Positions 1 through 8,110 of a DNA stretch of 64,000 nt are shown in pieces. Position 1 is the stretch's first letter. Every line of letters starts with the position of its first letter. Made by a program: the position numbers and the translations under genes. The notes beneath the pieces were generated by a model that saw nothing but the letters and a program-made list of their open reading frames with translations, was not told the origin of the DNA and ran no database searches. The DNA comes from Taklimakanibacter deserti. Its GTDB lineage: Bacteria; Pseudomonadota; Alphaproteobacteria; Rhizobiales; Aestuariivirgaceae. Location of the stretch: the NCBI GenBank assembly GCA_003574785.1, contig QORU01000002.1, positions 434,001 through 498,000 of the forward strand, written 5' to 3'.

Positions 1-69
1 ATAGACACCGTTGCCCTCGCCGAGCGCATCGAGAAGACGAATCGCCTTGGTAACGGAACGGATTTCCAA
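1..69 (-). CDS. IclR-family transcriptional regulator, N-terminal fragment
   Basis: Only the first 23 codons lie in the window; the rest runs off the left edge. Read on the minus strand from a TTG at 69, the product begins LEIRSVTKAIRLLDALGEG. This matches the start of the IclR-type winged helix (S-V-x-K-A-x-R-L-L-D-x-L). The TTG start is chosen because no ATG or GTG is in frame upstream and an AGGA lies about nine bases before it. The gene is divergent from the sugar ABC operon that follows, so it is a natural candidate regulator of that operon. Family assignment rests on this short stretch alone. Confidence 0.6.
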   Translation of the reverse strand, partial: MEIRSVTKAIRLLDALGEGNGVY

Positions 70-243
70 ATGCGTGATTCCTAAACGGGATCGATGGCAA
101 CATCTTACATATTGATGCAGAATGGTCAACACCGTTGCATAAATCATCTCGGCAAATAGCCATTCACCTAATGGATTGTCCTTCTATAAACGAGCTCACC
201 TGCGGGCTATGGCGCAAACCGTGGAAATCCGAGATTTTGTCTC

Positions 244-260
244 ACATTGATCATCAATGT
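244..260. promoter_or_regulatory. 17-bp perfect palindrome, candidate operator
   Basis: ACATTGATCATCAATGT is a perfect inverted repeat around a central C. Its last base is the first base of the putative -35 hexamer of the sugar ABC promoter, so a bound protein would interfere with or contact RNA polymerase. The divergent IclR-type gene is the likeliest owner. The palindrome is seen directly; the regulator assignment is inference. Confidence 0.5.
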
Positions 261-288
261 TGACTAATACGAACCGAAGAGCTTAAAA
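260..288 (+). promoter_or_regulatory. Putative sigma70 promoter of the sugar ABC operon
   Basis: TTGACT at 260-265 and TTAAAA at 283-288 are separated by 17 bases, about 100 bases before the ATG of the binding protein. The -35 box overlaps the end of the 17-bp palindrome. Confidence 0.4.
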
Positions 289-389
289 ACTGATGGCCGG
301 AACGGCTATGGCGTTGCTAAACCAATAACCCATGCGGCGATCCGGTGTTCAGGGAAGCGGCATTCCGCTTCATTTTGGGAGGATTGGAC

Positions 390-1454
390 ATGAAATTCGC
401 GCCTAATCGCCGTGCCGTCATTCGTTCGGCCGGCTTAGCGGTGGCCCTCGCCACAGGTCTCTTTTCCGCAACATCGTTGACATATGCAGATTCGGTGAAG
501 ATCGGCGTATCGATCCCCACTCTCGACAACCCCTTCTGGGTCAATGCCGTGAAATTCGCCGAGCATGCCGGCAAGGAACTCGGCGTGGAGCTGACCGTCG
601 TCGGCGCCGACAACCGCGAGGACAAGCAACTCGCCGACGTCCAGTCGATGCTGTCGGCCGGCGTCAACGCGCTCGTGGTCACGCCGCAATCGACCGCCAG
701 CGCCCCGGGCCTCATCAAGCTCGCCAACCGGGCCAACCTGCCCATCGTGATCGTCGATCGCTATCCGGGCTTCGACCCCAAGAATGCCGATGCCCCCTAT
801 GTCGCCTTCATCGGCCCCAATGACGTGACTGCCGGACGCGACATTGCCCAGTTCCTCGCCTCGCAAGGTGCCAAGAAAATGGTCGGCGTCGGCGGCCTGC
901 CCGGCTCGTCGGTGGCCGAAGGCCGCGAGAAGGGCCTGCGCGAAGGCGTCGCCGCCGCGAGCGGCGTCGAGCTCGTCCAATATGTCAGCGGCGGCGGGGA
1001 ATCCGAGGACAATGGCTATCAGACCATGCAGAACCTGCTCTCCGCCCATCCCGCGGGAAGCATCGATTCGGTATGGTGCTACAATGACGCGCTGTGCCTC
1101 GGTGCGTTCCGCGCCATCAAGCAGGCGGGCCGCTCCGATGAAATCAAGCTCGGCGGCATGGATCTCGTACCGCAAGTCCTGGAGCTCATCGAGCAGAAGA
1201 CCAACATGGTGTTCTCGACCGGCGGTCACTGGCTGCAGCTCGGCTTCGGCGTGATGATCGCCTACGACAAGGTGAAGGGCCATGATCCGATCAACGATGT
1301 CGTTCGCCTCGATCTGCTCGGGGTCAACAGCGCGAACTTCGCCGCCTTCAAGCAGCAGTTCATCGACAATGCACCGCCCTACGACGTCAAGGAGTATACC
1401 TTGACCAACAACCCGGCGACCAAGAGCCAGACCTTCCCGCTGGCGACGAAATAA
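390..1454 (+). CDS. Sugar ABC transporter substrate-binding protein
   Basis: A periplasmic sugar-binding protein of the RbsB/Peripla_BP_4 type, 354 residues, expected to deliver a monosaccharide or polyol to the permease encoded next. An N-terminal signal peptide ends near residue 33 (TYA/DSV), and the mature part has the two-lobed periplasmic-binding fold (VKIGVSIPTLDNPFW at its start). The ATG at 390 is preferred over an upstream in-frame start because GGGAGG sits just before it. It is first in a six-gene cluster (permease, dehydrogenase, isomerase, ATPase), with a strong hairpin directly after its stop. The substrate cannot be read from the sequence; the enzymes downstream suggest a sugar or cyclitol. 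Confidence 0.85.
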   Translation: MKFAPNRRAVIRSAGLAVALATGLFSATSLTYADSVKIGVSIPTLDNPFWVNAVKFAEHAGKELGVELTVVGADNREDKQLADVQSMLSAGVNALVVTPQSTASAPGLIKLANRANLPIVIVDRYPGFDPKNADAPYVAFIGPNDVTAGRDIAQFLASQGAKKMVGVGGLPGSSVAEGREKGLREGVAAASGVELVQYVSGGGESEDNGYQTMQNLLSAHPAGSIDSVWCYNDALCLGAFRAIKQAGRSDEIKLGGMDLVPQVLELIEQKTNMVFSTGGHWLQLGFGVMIAYDKVKGHDPINDVVRLDLLGVNSANFAAFKQQFIDNAPPYDVKEYTLTNNPATKSQTFPLATK

Positions 1455-1469
1455 GTCATCGTAACGACG

Positions 1470-1494
1470 GGCGATCGCCGGCGGCGGTCGCCCA
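1470..1494 (+). promoter_or_regulatory. Intergenic hairpin after the sugar-binding protein gene
   Basis: GGGCGATCGCC and GGCGGTCGCCC form an 11-bp stem with one G-U pair and a three-base loop, 15 bases after the stop codon. No U-tract follows, so it is more likely an mRNA 3'-end stabiliser or partial attenuator than a terminator. Confidence 0.5.
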
Positions 1495-1528
1495 CGGCGA
1501 TTGCCCGCATCACTCAGGCAGAGGCCCA

Positions 1529-2464
1529 ATGGCATCATTCAGATTGGGCGAGTTCCTTTCTCGCTATGTCGCCTATCTCGCACTCGTCGCCGTCGTGGCG
1601 GTTTTCGGCATGTTGTCGCCCGACCGCTTCCTCACCTTCGGCAATCTCGGCGTGATCTTGCAGAACTCCGCGGTCCTGGCGATCGTCGCCACCGGCGTCA
1701 CCTTCATCATTATCGGCGGCAGCATCGATCTGAGCGTCGGCTCGGTCATGGCGCTGGCCGGCGCCGTGGCCGCCAGTTTCGCCGGCGACTGGGGCGCCTT
1801 CGCCATCGTGCTCGCCCCGCTCGTCGGCCTGGCGCTCGGCGCCATCAATGGCGCGATCTTCGTCCTTGCCCGCATTCCCTCCTTCGTCGTGAGCCTCGGC
1901 ATGCTGTCGATTGCCAGGGGCGCCACGATCATCTTCACAGGCGGCAGCCCCGTCTCCATCCCGCTCACCAGCAGCTTCGAGATCTTCGGCATCCCGCCGA
2001 TGCCGTTCTGGATCGCCGCCGGTGTCGCGGTGGTCATGGGCGCCCTCCTCGCCTTCACGACCTTCGGGCGCTACACTTTCGCCATCGGCGGCGATGAGGA
2101 GAAGACCCGGATCCTCGGCGTTCCGGTCGACAAGGTCAAATTCGCCATGTTCGCCTTGTCCGGCGCCCTGGCCGGCCTCGGCGGCGGCATCCTCACCTCG
2201 CAGCTCGGCTCCGGCAGCCCGACCGTCGGCACCGGCTTCGAGTTGCTCGCCATCTCGGCCGTCGTGATCGGCGGGACGCCGCTCACCGGCGGCTCGGGCT
2301 CTATCCTGGGCACGGTGGTGGGCAGCCTCGTCATAATGACGCTCGCCAATGGTCTCGTGATCATGGGCGTCTCCTCGAATGTGCAAACCGTGCTGACCGG
2401 CCTCGTGCTCATCGTCGCCGTCATGATCTCGATCCGGCGCGGCAAGCTCAGGATCATCAAGTAG
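1529..2464 (+). CDS. Sugar ABC transporter permease (RbsC type)
   Basis: Inner-membrane permease of the branched-chain/ribose (BPD_transp_2) family, 311 residues, usual length for the family. It is almost entirely hydrophobic, with about eight to ten membrane segments, and carries the characteristic GGSIDLSVGS motif around residues 63-72. It should form a homodimeric channel energised by the ATPase at 4441. An AGAGG stands just before the ATG. It lies 74 bases after the binding-protein gene, with an intergenic hairpin in between. Confidence 0.87.
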   Translation: MASFRLGEFLSRYVAYLALVAVVAVFGMLSPDRFLTFGNLGVILQNSAVLAIVATGVTFIIIGGSIDLSVGSVMALAGAVAASFAGDWGAFAIVLAPLVGLALGAINGAIFVLARIPSFVVSLGMLSIARGATIIFTGGSPVSIPLTSSFEIFGIPPMPFWIAAGVAVVMGALLAFTTFGRYTFAIGGDEEKTRILGVPVDKVKFAMFALSGALAGLGGGILTSQLGSGSPTVGTGFELLAISAVVIGGTPLTGGSGSILGTVVGSLVIMTLANGLVIMGVSSNVQTVLTGLVLIVAVMISIRRGKLRIIK

Positions 2465-2495
2465 CAACACCTCGTCTCATTGGAAGAGCCTGCAA

Positions 2496-3614
2496 ATGTC
2501 CTCACCCAAGATCAAGATCGGCCTCATCGGCGCCGGCGCCATCATGCGCCTCAGCCATGCGCCCACCATCAAGGCCAGCGCCTGCGCCGAGCTCGCCGCC
2601 GTCTTCGACACCGATCTGAAGCGCGCCGAAGCGATCACCGCCGATTTCGGCGGCAAGGCCCATGATCATCTCGAGAGAATGCTCGATACGCCGGGGCTCG
2701 ATGCCGTCATCGTGGCGACGCCGAACCGCTTCCATGAAGACGGCGTCATGGCGGCGGCCAAGAGGGGCAGGCACGTGCTTTGCGAGAAGCCGCTCGCCGT
2801 CGACGCCGCCGCGGCCCGGCGCATGGTCAAGGCCTGCGAGGAGGCCAAGGTCATCCTCCAGGTCGGTTTCAATCAGCGCTTCTGGGCGCAAGTCGAGATC
2901 GCCAAGCAGCTCATCGATGCGGGCTTCATCGGCAAGATCCACCAGATGCGCTCGATCTATTCGGAGAAGTCGACCGCCTATCCGGCAAGCACGCGCTACC
3001 GCTATGACCTCGCGCAGTCGGGCGGCGCCACGATCATCGACCTCACCATCCACCGCATCGATCTGGCACGCCACCTGATCGGCGACTTCTCGGGCGTTTT
3101 CGCGGAACTGGTCCATAGCGAGTTGCCGGAGCGCGTCGATGACAACGTCTTCCTGCTGACGCGCTTTGCCAGCGGCGCCCGCGGCAGCCTGGCCGGAAAC
3201 CGCTATTCGCCCAATATCGGCGACGGCACCGATCTCTACGGCACTGAAGGAACCATCCACATTGCCAGCGAAACGGCATCGCCCTTCGCCTCGGCGCCGC
3301 TTGCGGTCTATACCGAGCGCGCGGCGGCCGACCTGCCCGACGTGCTGCGCGAGGCGCACTATCCCGATGCGTGGTGGAAGGGCTTCGAGGGCGGCTGGAT
3401 CACCGTCAAGCCGCCGCGCCGCAGTCCCTATCGCGCGCAGCTCGAGGCTTTTTGCGACAGCATCAAGGAAGGCAAGCCCGCCCGGATCACCGGGCTGGAC
3501 GGCTTGCGCGCGCAGGAATTCGTGCAAGGCGCCTATCTCTCGATGCGCTCGGGCAAATGGACCGATCTGCCGCTCGGCGAGGACGCGCCCTTCACGATCC
3601 CCGACTACACATGA
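2496..3614 (+). CDS. Gfo/Idh/MocA family NAD(P)-dependent oxidoreductase
   Basis: A 372-residue dehydrogenase with an N-terminal Rossmann fold (IGLIGAGAIM, residues 8-17) and the family hallmark CEKPLAVD (EKP at about 97-99), followed by the alpha/beta substrate domain. Members oxidise or epimerise sugars, inositols and their derivatives with a bound nicotinamide cofactor. It sits inside the sugar ABC cluster, between the permease and a TIM-barrel isomerase, so it probably acts on the imported sugar in the cytoplasm. The exact substrate is not predictable from sequence; inositol, glucose and rare sugars are all found in this family. Confidence 0.85.
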   Translation: MSSPKIKIGLIGAGAIMRLSHAPTIKASACAELAAVFDTDLKRAEAITADFGGKAHDHLERMLDTPGLDAVIVATPNRFHEDGVMAAAKRGRHVLCEKPLAVDAAAARRMVKACEEAKVILQVGFNQRFWAQVEIAKQLIDAGFIGKIHQMRSIYSEKSTAYPASTRYRYDLAQSGGATIIDLTIHRIDLARHLIGDFSGVFAELVHSELPERVDDNVFLLTRFASGARGSLAGNRYSPNIGDGTDLYGTEGTIHIASETASPFASAPLAVYTERAAADLPDVLREAHYPDAWWKGFEGGWITVKPPRRSPYRAQLEAFCDSIKEGKPARITGLDGLRAQEFVQGAYLSMRSGKWTDLPLGEDAPFTIPDYT

Positions 3615-3622
3615 GGCCCTAG

Positions 3623-4444
3623 ATGAAATCCTGCTTCCACAGTGTCGGCTTGCCGTCGCGCCCGCTGCACGATGCCGTCAGCCTCATCGCCGATGCCGGT
3701 TATGAAGCCATCGAGCTCAATGCCGAGACCCTGCCCTGGGCGCCCGCACATATCACGCCCGCCGCCGGCCTCGCCGAACGCAAGGCGGTGGCGGAGGCCT
3801 GCCGGGCCCGTGGCCTCGCGATTCCGGCGGTCGGCGCCCATATCGGCATGGTGAGCGAGGACCCGGTCGAGCGCGTCACGGCGATCAACTTCGTCAAAGG
3901 GTGCATCGATATCGCGCGCGATGTCGGATCGCCTTTCGTCCATATCCTGTCCGGCCCATTGGCCGCCAATATCGATCGCGACCAGGCCTGGGGCTGGTTC
4001 ACGTATGCCGTCGAGCTGACCACGATCCATGCCGGCGAGCGCGGGATCGGTCTCGGCATAGAAGCGATCGCCGGCCACCTCTTCCACGAGGTCGATGACT
4101 ATCACCGGATACGCCGCGACCTGCCCGGCGTTCCGTTCAAGGTGAATTTCGATCCGAGCCATCTCGAGGTCCAGAAGGAAGATCCACGCCGGGTCGTCGA
4201 TGAGCTGGGCGATCTCATCGCCCATGTCCATCTCAAGGACGGCAAAGGCCTGTTCCCGCAATTCGAATTCCCGCCCTTGGGAGAGGGCACCATCGACTTC
4301 CGGTCGCTGATCGACGGCCTGCGCCGCCACGGCTTCGATGGCGCGCTGTCGATCGAGTACGAGGCGCAGGTCTATGGCTATAGCGAGAGCGAGGAGCAGA
4401 TCCTGAGCCACGGCAGGAGTTTCTTTGATCGGCTGATCGCATGA
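3623..4444 (+). CDS. Sugar phosphate isomerase/epimerase (xylose isomerase-like TIM barrel)
   Basis: A 273-residue AP-endonuclease-2/xylose isomerase-like TIM barrel. Candidate metal ligands appear in the expected order: IEAIAG (Glu), NFDPSHLE (Asp, His), HVHLKDGKG (His) and IEYEAQ (Glu). Such proteins isomerise or epimerise sugars, or act as ketose/inosose enzymes. A GAGG before the ATG supports the start. It overlaps the following ATPase gene by ATGA, indicating translational coupling, and follows the Gfo/Idh/MocA gene by eight bases, suggesting consecutive steps in one pathway. Confidence 0.82.
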   Translation: MKSCFHSVGLPSRPLHDAVSLIADAGYEAIELNAETLPWAPAHITPAAGLAERKAVAEACRARGLAIPAVGAHIGMVSEDPVERVTAINFVKGCIDIARDVGSPFVHILSGPLAANIDRDQAWGWFTYAVELTTIHAGERGIGLGIEAIAGHLFHEVDDYHRIRRDLPGVPFKVNFDPSHLEVQKEDPRRVVDELGDLIAHVHLKDGKGLFPQFEFPPLGEGTIDFRSLIDGLRRHGFDGALSIEYEAQVYGYSESEEQILSHGRSFFDRLIA

Positions 4445-5268
4445 GAAGAGAAGCGGACGCCATGATGACGAATGCGCAAGCCACGCCTGACGCGGGCGGC
4501 ACGGACTGCTTCCTCAGCCTTCGCGGCGTGACCAAGCGATTTGGCGGCCTGCATGCGCTCGACGATGTCAGCCTCGACATAAGGCGCGGCGAGGTGTTGG
4601 GGCTCCTCGGCGACAATGGCGCGGGCAAGACGACGCTCGTCAAGATCATTGCCGGCGTATATCAGCCGACCTCCGGTGAAATCCTGTGTAACGGCATGGT
4701 CGAGCGCATCACCTCGCCGGACCGCGCCCATCATCTCGGCATCGAGACCGTCTTCCAGGACCTGGCGCTGGTGCCCAACCTCGCCGTCGCGGACAATTTC
4801 TTCATCGGCCGCGAGATGACCTATGACATCGTTCCCGGACTGATCCGCATCCTGCGCAAGCGCAAGATGGAAACCGATGCCGCCGAGACGTTGAAGCAAC
4901 TCGACATCCACATCCCTTCGCTCAGGGTCAATGTCGATTCTCTTTCCGGCGGCCAGCGCCAGGCGATCGCGATCGCCAGGGCCATGAGGTGGAAGGCCAA
5001 TCTCGTCATCCTCGACGAGCCGACGGCGGCGCTGAGCGTCCCTGAGCAGAACAAGGTTCTGGAGCTTGCGCGCAAGCTGGCACGCCAGGGCGTCGCCGTC
5101 ATCTATATCACCCACAATATGAACGACGTGATGGCGGTGACCGATCGCATTGCCCTGCTCTATCGCGGCAGGCTGGCCGGCGAATTGCTGACGAGGCAGA
5201 CCAACCAGAATGAGATCGTCAGCATGATCATGTCGGGCAAGCCACCCGCTTCCGCTCAGCGCGCCTGA
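4441..5268 (+). CDS. Sugar ABC transporter ATP-binding protein (single domain)
   Basis: A 275-residue ABC ATPase. Walker A is GDNGAGKTT (about 58-65), the Q-loop lies in TVFQDL, the signature is LSGGQ (168-172), Walker B is LVILDEPTAAL, and the switch histidine is in ITHNMND (225). Unlike RbsA it has only one nucleotide-binding domain, as in the fructose-type FrcA group, so it would act as a homodimer. The ATG at 4441 overlaps the preceding stop; a second in-frame ATG at 4462 is possible. Its end overlaps the convergent polyamine permease gene by 13 bases. Confidence 0.87.
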   Translation: MRREADAMMTNAQATPDAGGTDCFLSLRGVTKRFGGLHALDDVSLDIRRGEVLGLLGDNGAGKTTLVKIIAGVYQPTSGEILCNGMVERITSPDRAHHLGIETVFQDLALVPNLAVADNFFIGREMTYDIVPGLIRILRKRKMETDAAETLKQLDIHIPSLRVNVDSLSGGQRQAIAIARAMRWKANLVILDEPTAALSVPEQNKVLELARKLARQGVAVIYITHNMNDVMAVTDRIALLYRGRLAGELLTRQTNQNEIVSMIMSGKPPASAQRA

Positions 5269-6113
5269 CCGCTGCGCCGTTTCGCAAGCTCCATCGCGAC
5301 CGCCGCGACGATGGTGAGCGCGATCAGGATGAGGCCCAGCGCATTGACGGCCGGCGTCAGGCCGGTTCGAACCTTCGTCGCGATATAGACGGTGAGCGGT
5401 GTCTCGGTGCCGCGCACGAACAAGGTGGTGTTGTAATTCTCGAAGGATTGCAGGAAGGCGATCAGCATGGCGGCGAGCAAGGAGGGCCTGAGATAGGGCA
5501 AGAGGATGCGCCGGAACATCATGAAGCGCGAGGCGCCGAGACCGACCGCCGCCTCCTCCAGCGTGCGGTCGAAGCGCTGCAGCCGCGCTGCCACCATCAG
5601 CATGACATAGGCCGAGATGAAGCTCGATTGCGCGAGGATGATGAGGAAACTGCCGCCGCCGATGCCGGCCTGGCGCCAGAGGATCAGCGTCGAAATGCCG
5701 ATCGCGACGCCCGGCGTCAGCAAAGGCGAGACCATGACCGCATAGAGGAAAGTCCGTGCCTTCCCTTGCAGGCTCATCAGGAAGAGCGCCGCGGCAGTGC
5801 CCACCGGCAGCGAGATCGCGATCACGCAGAAACCGATGAAGACCGACAAGCGCAACGCCTGCCACATCGCCTGATCGGCCCACAAGGCGTTGAACCAGCC
5901 GAGCGTCGTGCCGAGCCAGGGCGTCACCGTCGGGAACTTGCTGGTGTTGAAGGTCGCCGCCGTCATGACCAGCAAGGGCAGGAACAGATAAGCGAAGAAC
6001 AGGATCATGTAAGCGGCGAAGATGAGCTGCGGCAGCCGGTCGGCGAGCGCCGTCGTCCCGCCCCTTGGCGTCCGCACGCCCGCTTGCATGCCGGCATCGA
6101 GTGCCAACGTCAT
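5256..6113 (-). CDS. ABC transporter permease, PotC-like
   Basis: Inner-membrane permease of the spermidine/putrescine type, 285 residues, about six membrane segments. It has a recognisable EAA loop (EEAAVGLGASRFMMFRRILLP) that docks the ATPase. The ATG at 6113 overlaps the stop of the upstream PotB-like gene by ATGA, which fixes the start. It is last in a four-gene operon (binding protein, ATPase, PotB-like, PotC-like) and convergent with the sugar ATPase gene. Substrate is probably a polyamine or similar small cation, but opine or amino-acid-derivative systems look alike. Confidence 0.85.
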   Translation of the reverse strand: MTLALDAGMQAGVRTPRGGTTALADRLPQLIFAAYMILFFAYLFLPLLVMTAATFNTSKFPTVTPWLGTTLGWFNALWADQAMWQALRLSVFIGFCVIAISLPVGTAAALFLMSLQGKARTFLYAVMVSPLLTPGVAIGISTLILWRQAGIGGGSFLIILAQSSFISAYVMLMVAARLQRFDRTLEEAAVGLGASRFMMFRRILLPYLRPSLLAAMLIAFLQSFENYNTTLFVRGTETPLTVYIATKVRTGLTPAVNALGLILIALTIVAAVAMELAKRRSGQAR

Positions 6114-6991
6114 TTCGCCACATCCGCGAGATTGACGCGGAACAGGCGCAGCGCCGCCATAACCACCATCATGCACAGGACGAGCAAAACGAGTGCGTAT
6201 GCGGCGCCGCGATTCCAGTTCCCGCCCTCGAAGAACCAGTTGTAGATGATCTCGGTGAACCAGCGGCTCCCGGGCGATCCGAGCAGCGCCGGCGCCACAT
6301 AGCTGCCGGCGGCCAGCATGAAGGTGAAGACGCAGCCCGTCGCGATGCCGGCCTTGGCATGGGGAATGACGATGCGGCGGTGGATCCTGACCGTCGAGGC
6401 GCCGAGATTGCGCGCCGCTTCGATCTGTGCCGTCTCGAGCGTCGAGATCGAATTGTAGATCGGAAACAGCATGAACAGGATATAGGCATAGACCATGCCG
6501 GCGAGCACGCCGAAATCGCCGAACCAGCGCACCGGCTCGGCGATGATCCCTGTGGCGATCAGCACGGCATTGAGCGGCCCGTTGAAGGCCAAGAGGATGT
6601 ACCAGGCGAGCGTGCGCAGCACCTCATTGATCCAGAAAGGGATGATGAGCGCCACGAGCGCCAAGGCGACACCGGTGGGGCTCGCGCGCTTGGCCAGCCA
6701 ATAGGCCAGAGGATAGGTCGTGACGAGTGTCGTCGCCGTCACCAGGGCGCTGGCCCAAACGGTCTTGAAGAAGATGGCGCGATGCACCGGATCGCTGAAC
6801 AGCGCCACGAAATTGGCGATCGTGTAGCGATCCGCCGGCGTTCCGACCTGGCTCGGCATCAGATTGGGCCGAAACGAGAAATCGAGCATCATCAGATTGG
6901 GCGCCAGCACGAGCCCCACGAGCCAAAAGGCGACGATCAGCACGATCAATCCGCCGAGCCCCTTGCCGAACCGCTCGATCAGGCTAGACAT
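6110..6991 (-). CDS. ABC transporter permease, PotB-like
   Basis: A 293-residue inner-membrane permease paired with the PotC-like protein. About six hydrophobic segments are visible, with the EAA loop at EAARNLGASTVRIHRRIVIP. The ATG at 6991 is chosen because it lies eight bases inside the end of the ATPase gene; a longer in-frame reading would run deep into that gene and has nonsense-like composition. It overlaps the next gene by four bases. Confidence 0.85.
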   Translation of the reverse strand: MSSLIERFGKGLGGLIVLIVAFWLVGLVLAPNLMMLDFSFRPNLMPSQVGTPADRYTIANFVALFSDPVHRAIFFKTVWASALVTATTLVTTYPLAYWLAKRASPTGVALALVALIIPFWINEVLRTLAWYILLAFNGPLNAVLIATGIIAEPVRWFGDFGVLAGMVYAYILFMLFPIYNSISTLETAQIEAARNLGASTVRIHRRIVIPHAKAGIATGCVFTFMLAAGSYVAPALLGSPGSRWFTEIIYNWFFEGGNWNRGAAYALVLLVLCMMVVMAALRLFRVNLADVAK

Positions 6992-8054
6992 AAGCGAGGA
7001 CCAGCGCCTCCGCCGGCGCGAAGGAGAGTTGGATGGGGCCGCCCGCCAAGGGCGCCTCATCGAGGCGGCGATTGGCGATCGCCGCCAGGACAGGCGCGCC
7101 ATCATTGGTTCTGGCATGCAGCATCGCGACCGCACCTTCGAATTCGAGCCGGTCGGCCAATGCCGCGATGCGGTTGCCCGGCGCGCCGACGCTGAGCGAA
7201 ACAGCCTCGGGGCGCACATAGAGGGCGGCCTCGACACCGCTCTTCACACCCGGACCGGCGCGGCCTCTCAGCATGCCATGCCGGGTTTCGACCGCGGCCA
7301 GTCCGTTCGCGACATCGCGCACCCGGCCAGTGAATTCATTCGTCTCGCCGACGAACCGGGCCACGAACGACGTCGCCGGATTGGCATAGAGCTCGCGCGG
7401 CGTCGCGATCTGCTGCAATTTGCCGGCGCTCATCACCGCGACGCGATCCGACATCGCCAGGGCTTCGGACTGGTCATGGGTGATGTAGATGAAGGTGACA
7501 CCGGTGCGCTTCTGCAGCGCCCGCAATTCGGCGCGCATATGTTGGCGCAGCTTGAGATCGAGCGCCGAAAGCGGCTCATCGAGCAGCAGGACCTCCGGAT
7601 CGACGGCAAGGGCGCGCGCTATGGCGACGCGCTGCTTCTGGCCGCCGGACAATTCATGGACCATGCGATCGCCAAAGCCCGGCAGTGCGATCAGCTCGAG
7701 CAATTCATCGGCGCGGCGGCGGCGCTGCGCCTTGGAAACGCCCCTGACTTCGAGGCCGAAAGCGATATTCTCCCACACCGGCATCAGCGGGAACAGCGCC
7801 AGGGACTGGAAGATCATCGAGGTCGGGCGCTGATGCGGGCCCTGCCCCGTCACGTCCTTGCCGCCGATGACGATCCGGCCGGATGTCGGCTGGATGAAGC
7901 CGGCGACGAGCCTGAGGACCGTCGTCTTGCCGCAACCCGAAGGGCCGAGGATGGAAAAGAACTCGCCGCCCTCGACCGTCGCCGAGAATTTTTCGACCGC
8001 GCGCACGGCGCCGAAGATCATCTCGATGCCGGCAAGCTCAACCGAATGTGACAT
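6984..8054 (-). CDS. ABC transporter ATP-binding protein, PotA-like
   Basis: ATPase of the polyamine/opine group, 356 residues. Walker A is GPSGCGKTT (37-45), the signature is LSGGQKQR (135-142), Walker B is LLLDEPLSALD (156-166), and the switch histidine is in ITHDQSEA. The C-terminal third is the TOBE-type regulatory domain of this subfamily. It lies between the binding-protein gene, 56 bases upstream across a hairpin, and the overlapping PotB-like permease gene, so all components of one importer are present. Confidence 0.9.
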   Translation of the reverse strand: MSHSVELAGIEMIFGAVRAVEKFSATVEGGEFFSILGPSGCGKTTVLRLVAGFIQPTSGRIVIGGKDVTGQGPHQRPTSMIFQSLALFPLMPVWENIAFGLEVRGVSKAQRRRRADELLELIALPGFGDRMVHELSGGQKQRVAIARALAVDPEVLLLDEPLSALDLKLRQHMRAELRALQKRTGVTFIYITHDQSEALAMSDRVAVMSAGKLQQIATPRELYANPATSFVARFVGETNEFTGRVRDVANGLAAVETRHGMLRGRAGPGVKSGVEAALYVRPEAVSLSVGAPGNRIAALADRLEFEGAVAMLHARTNDGAPVLAAIANRRLDEAPLAGGPIQLSFAPAEALVLAYV

Positions 8055-8073
8055 GGCAATCCATCAAAGGAAC

Positions 8074-8099
8074 GGCGGGAGCGCTGTCGCGCCTCCGCC
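8074..8099 (-). promoter_or_regulatory. Intergenic hairpin after the polyamine-type binding protein gene
   Basis: On the minus strand GGCGGAGGCGC pairs with GCGCTCCCGCC over a four-base loop: 11 positions, one mismatch and one G-U. It sits between the binding-protein stop and the ATPase start with no U-tract after it, matching the arrangement in the other transporter operons of this window. Confidence 0.45.
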
Positions 8100-8110
8100 A
8101 TCCGGTTGCA

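Larger units (their letters stand above)
70..389. other. Intergenic divergent control region
   Basis: About 320 bases without a gene, between the IclR-type gene (leftward) and the sugar-binding protein gene (rightward). It is visibly richer in A+T than the flanking genes. It holds a perfect 17-bp palindrome at 244-260, a sigma70-like promoter at 260-288, and a weaker imperfect palindrome at 121-136 (AATGGT-CAAC-ACCGTT, one mismatch). No plausible small ORF was seen. Confidence 0.6.

Noticed and set aside
4378..6123. 581-codon minus-strand frame across the sugar ATPase and PotC-like genes
   Set aside because: It covers two confidently identified genes in other frames and has no family resemblance.
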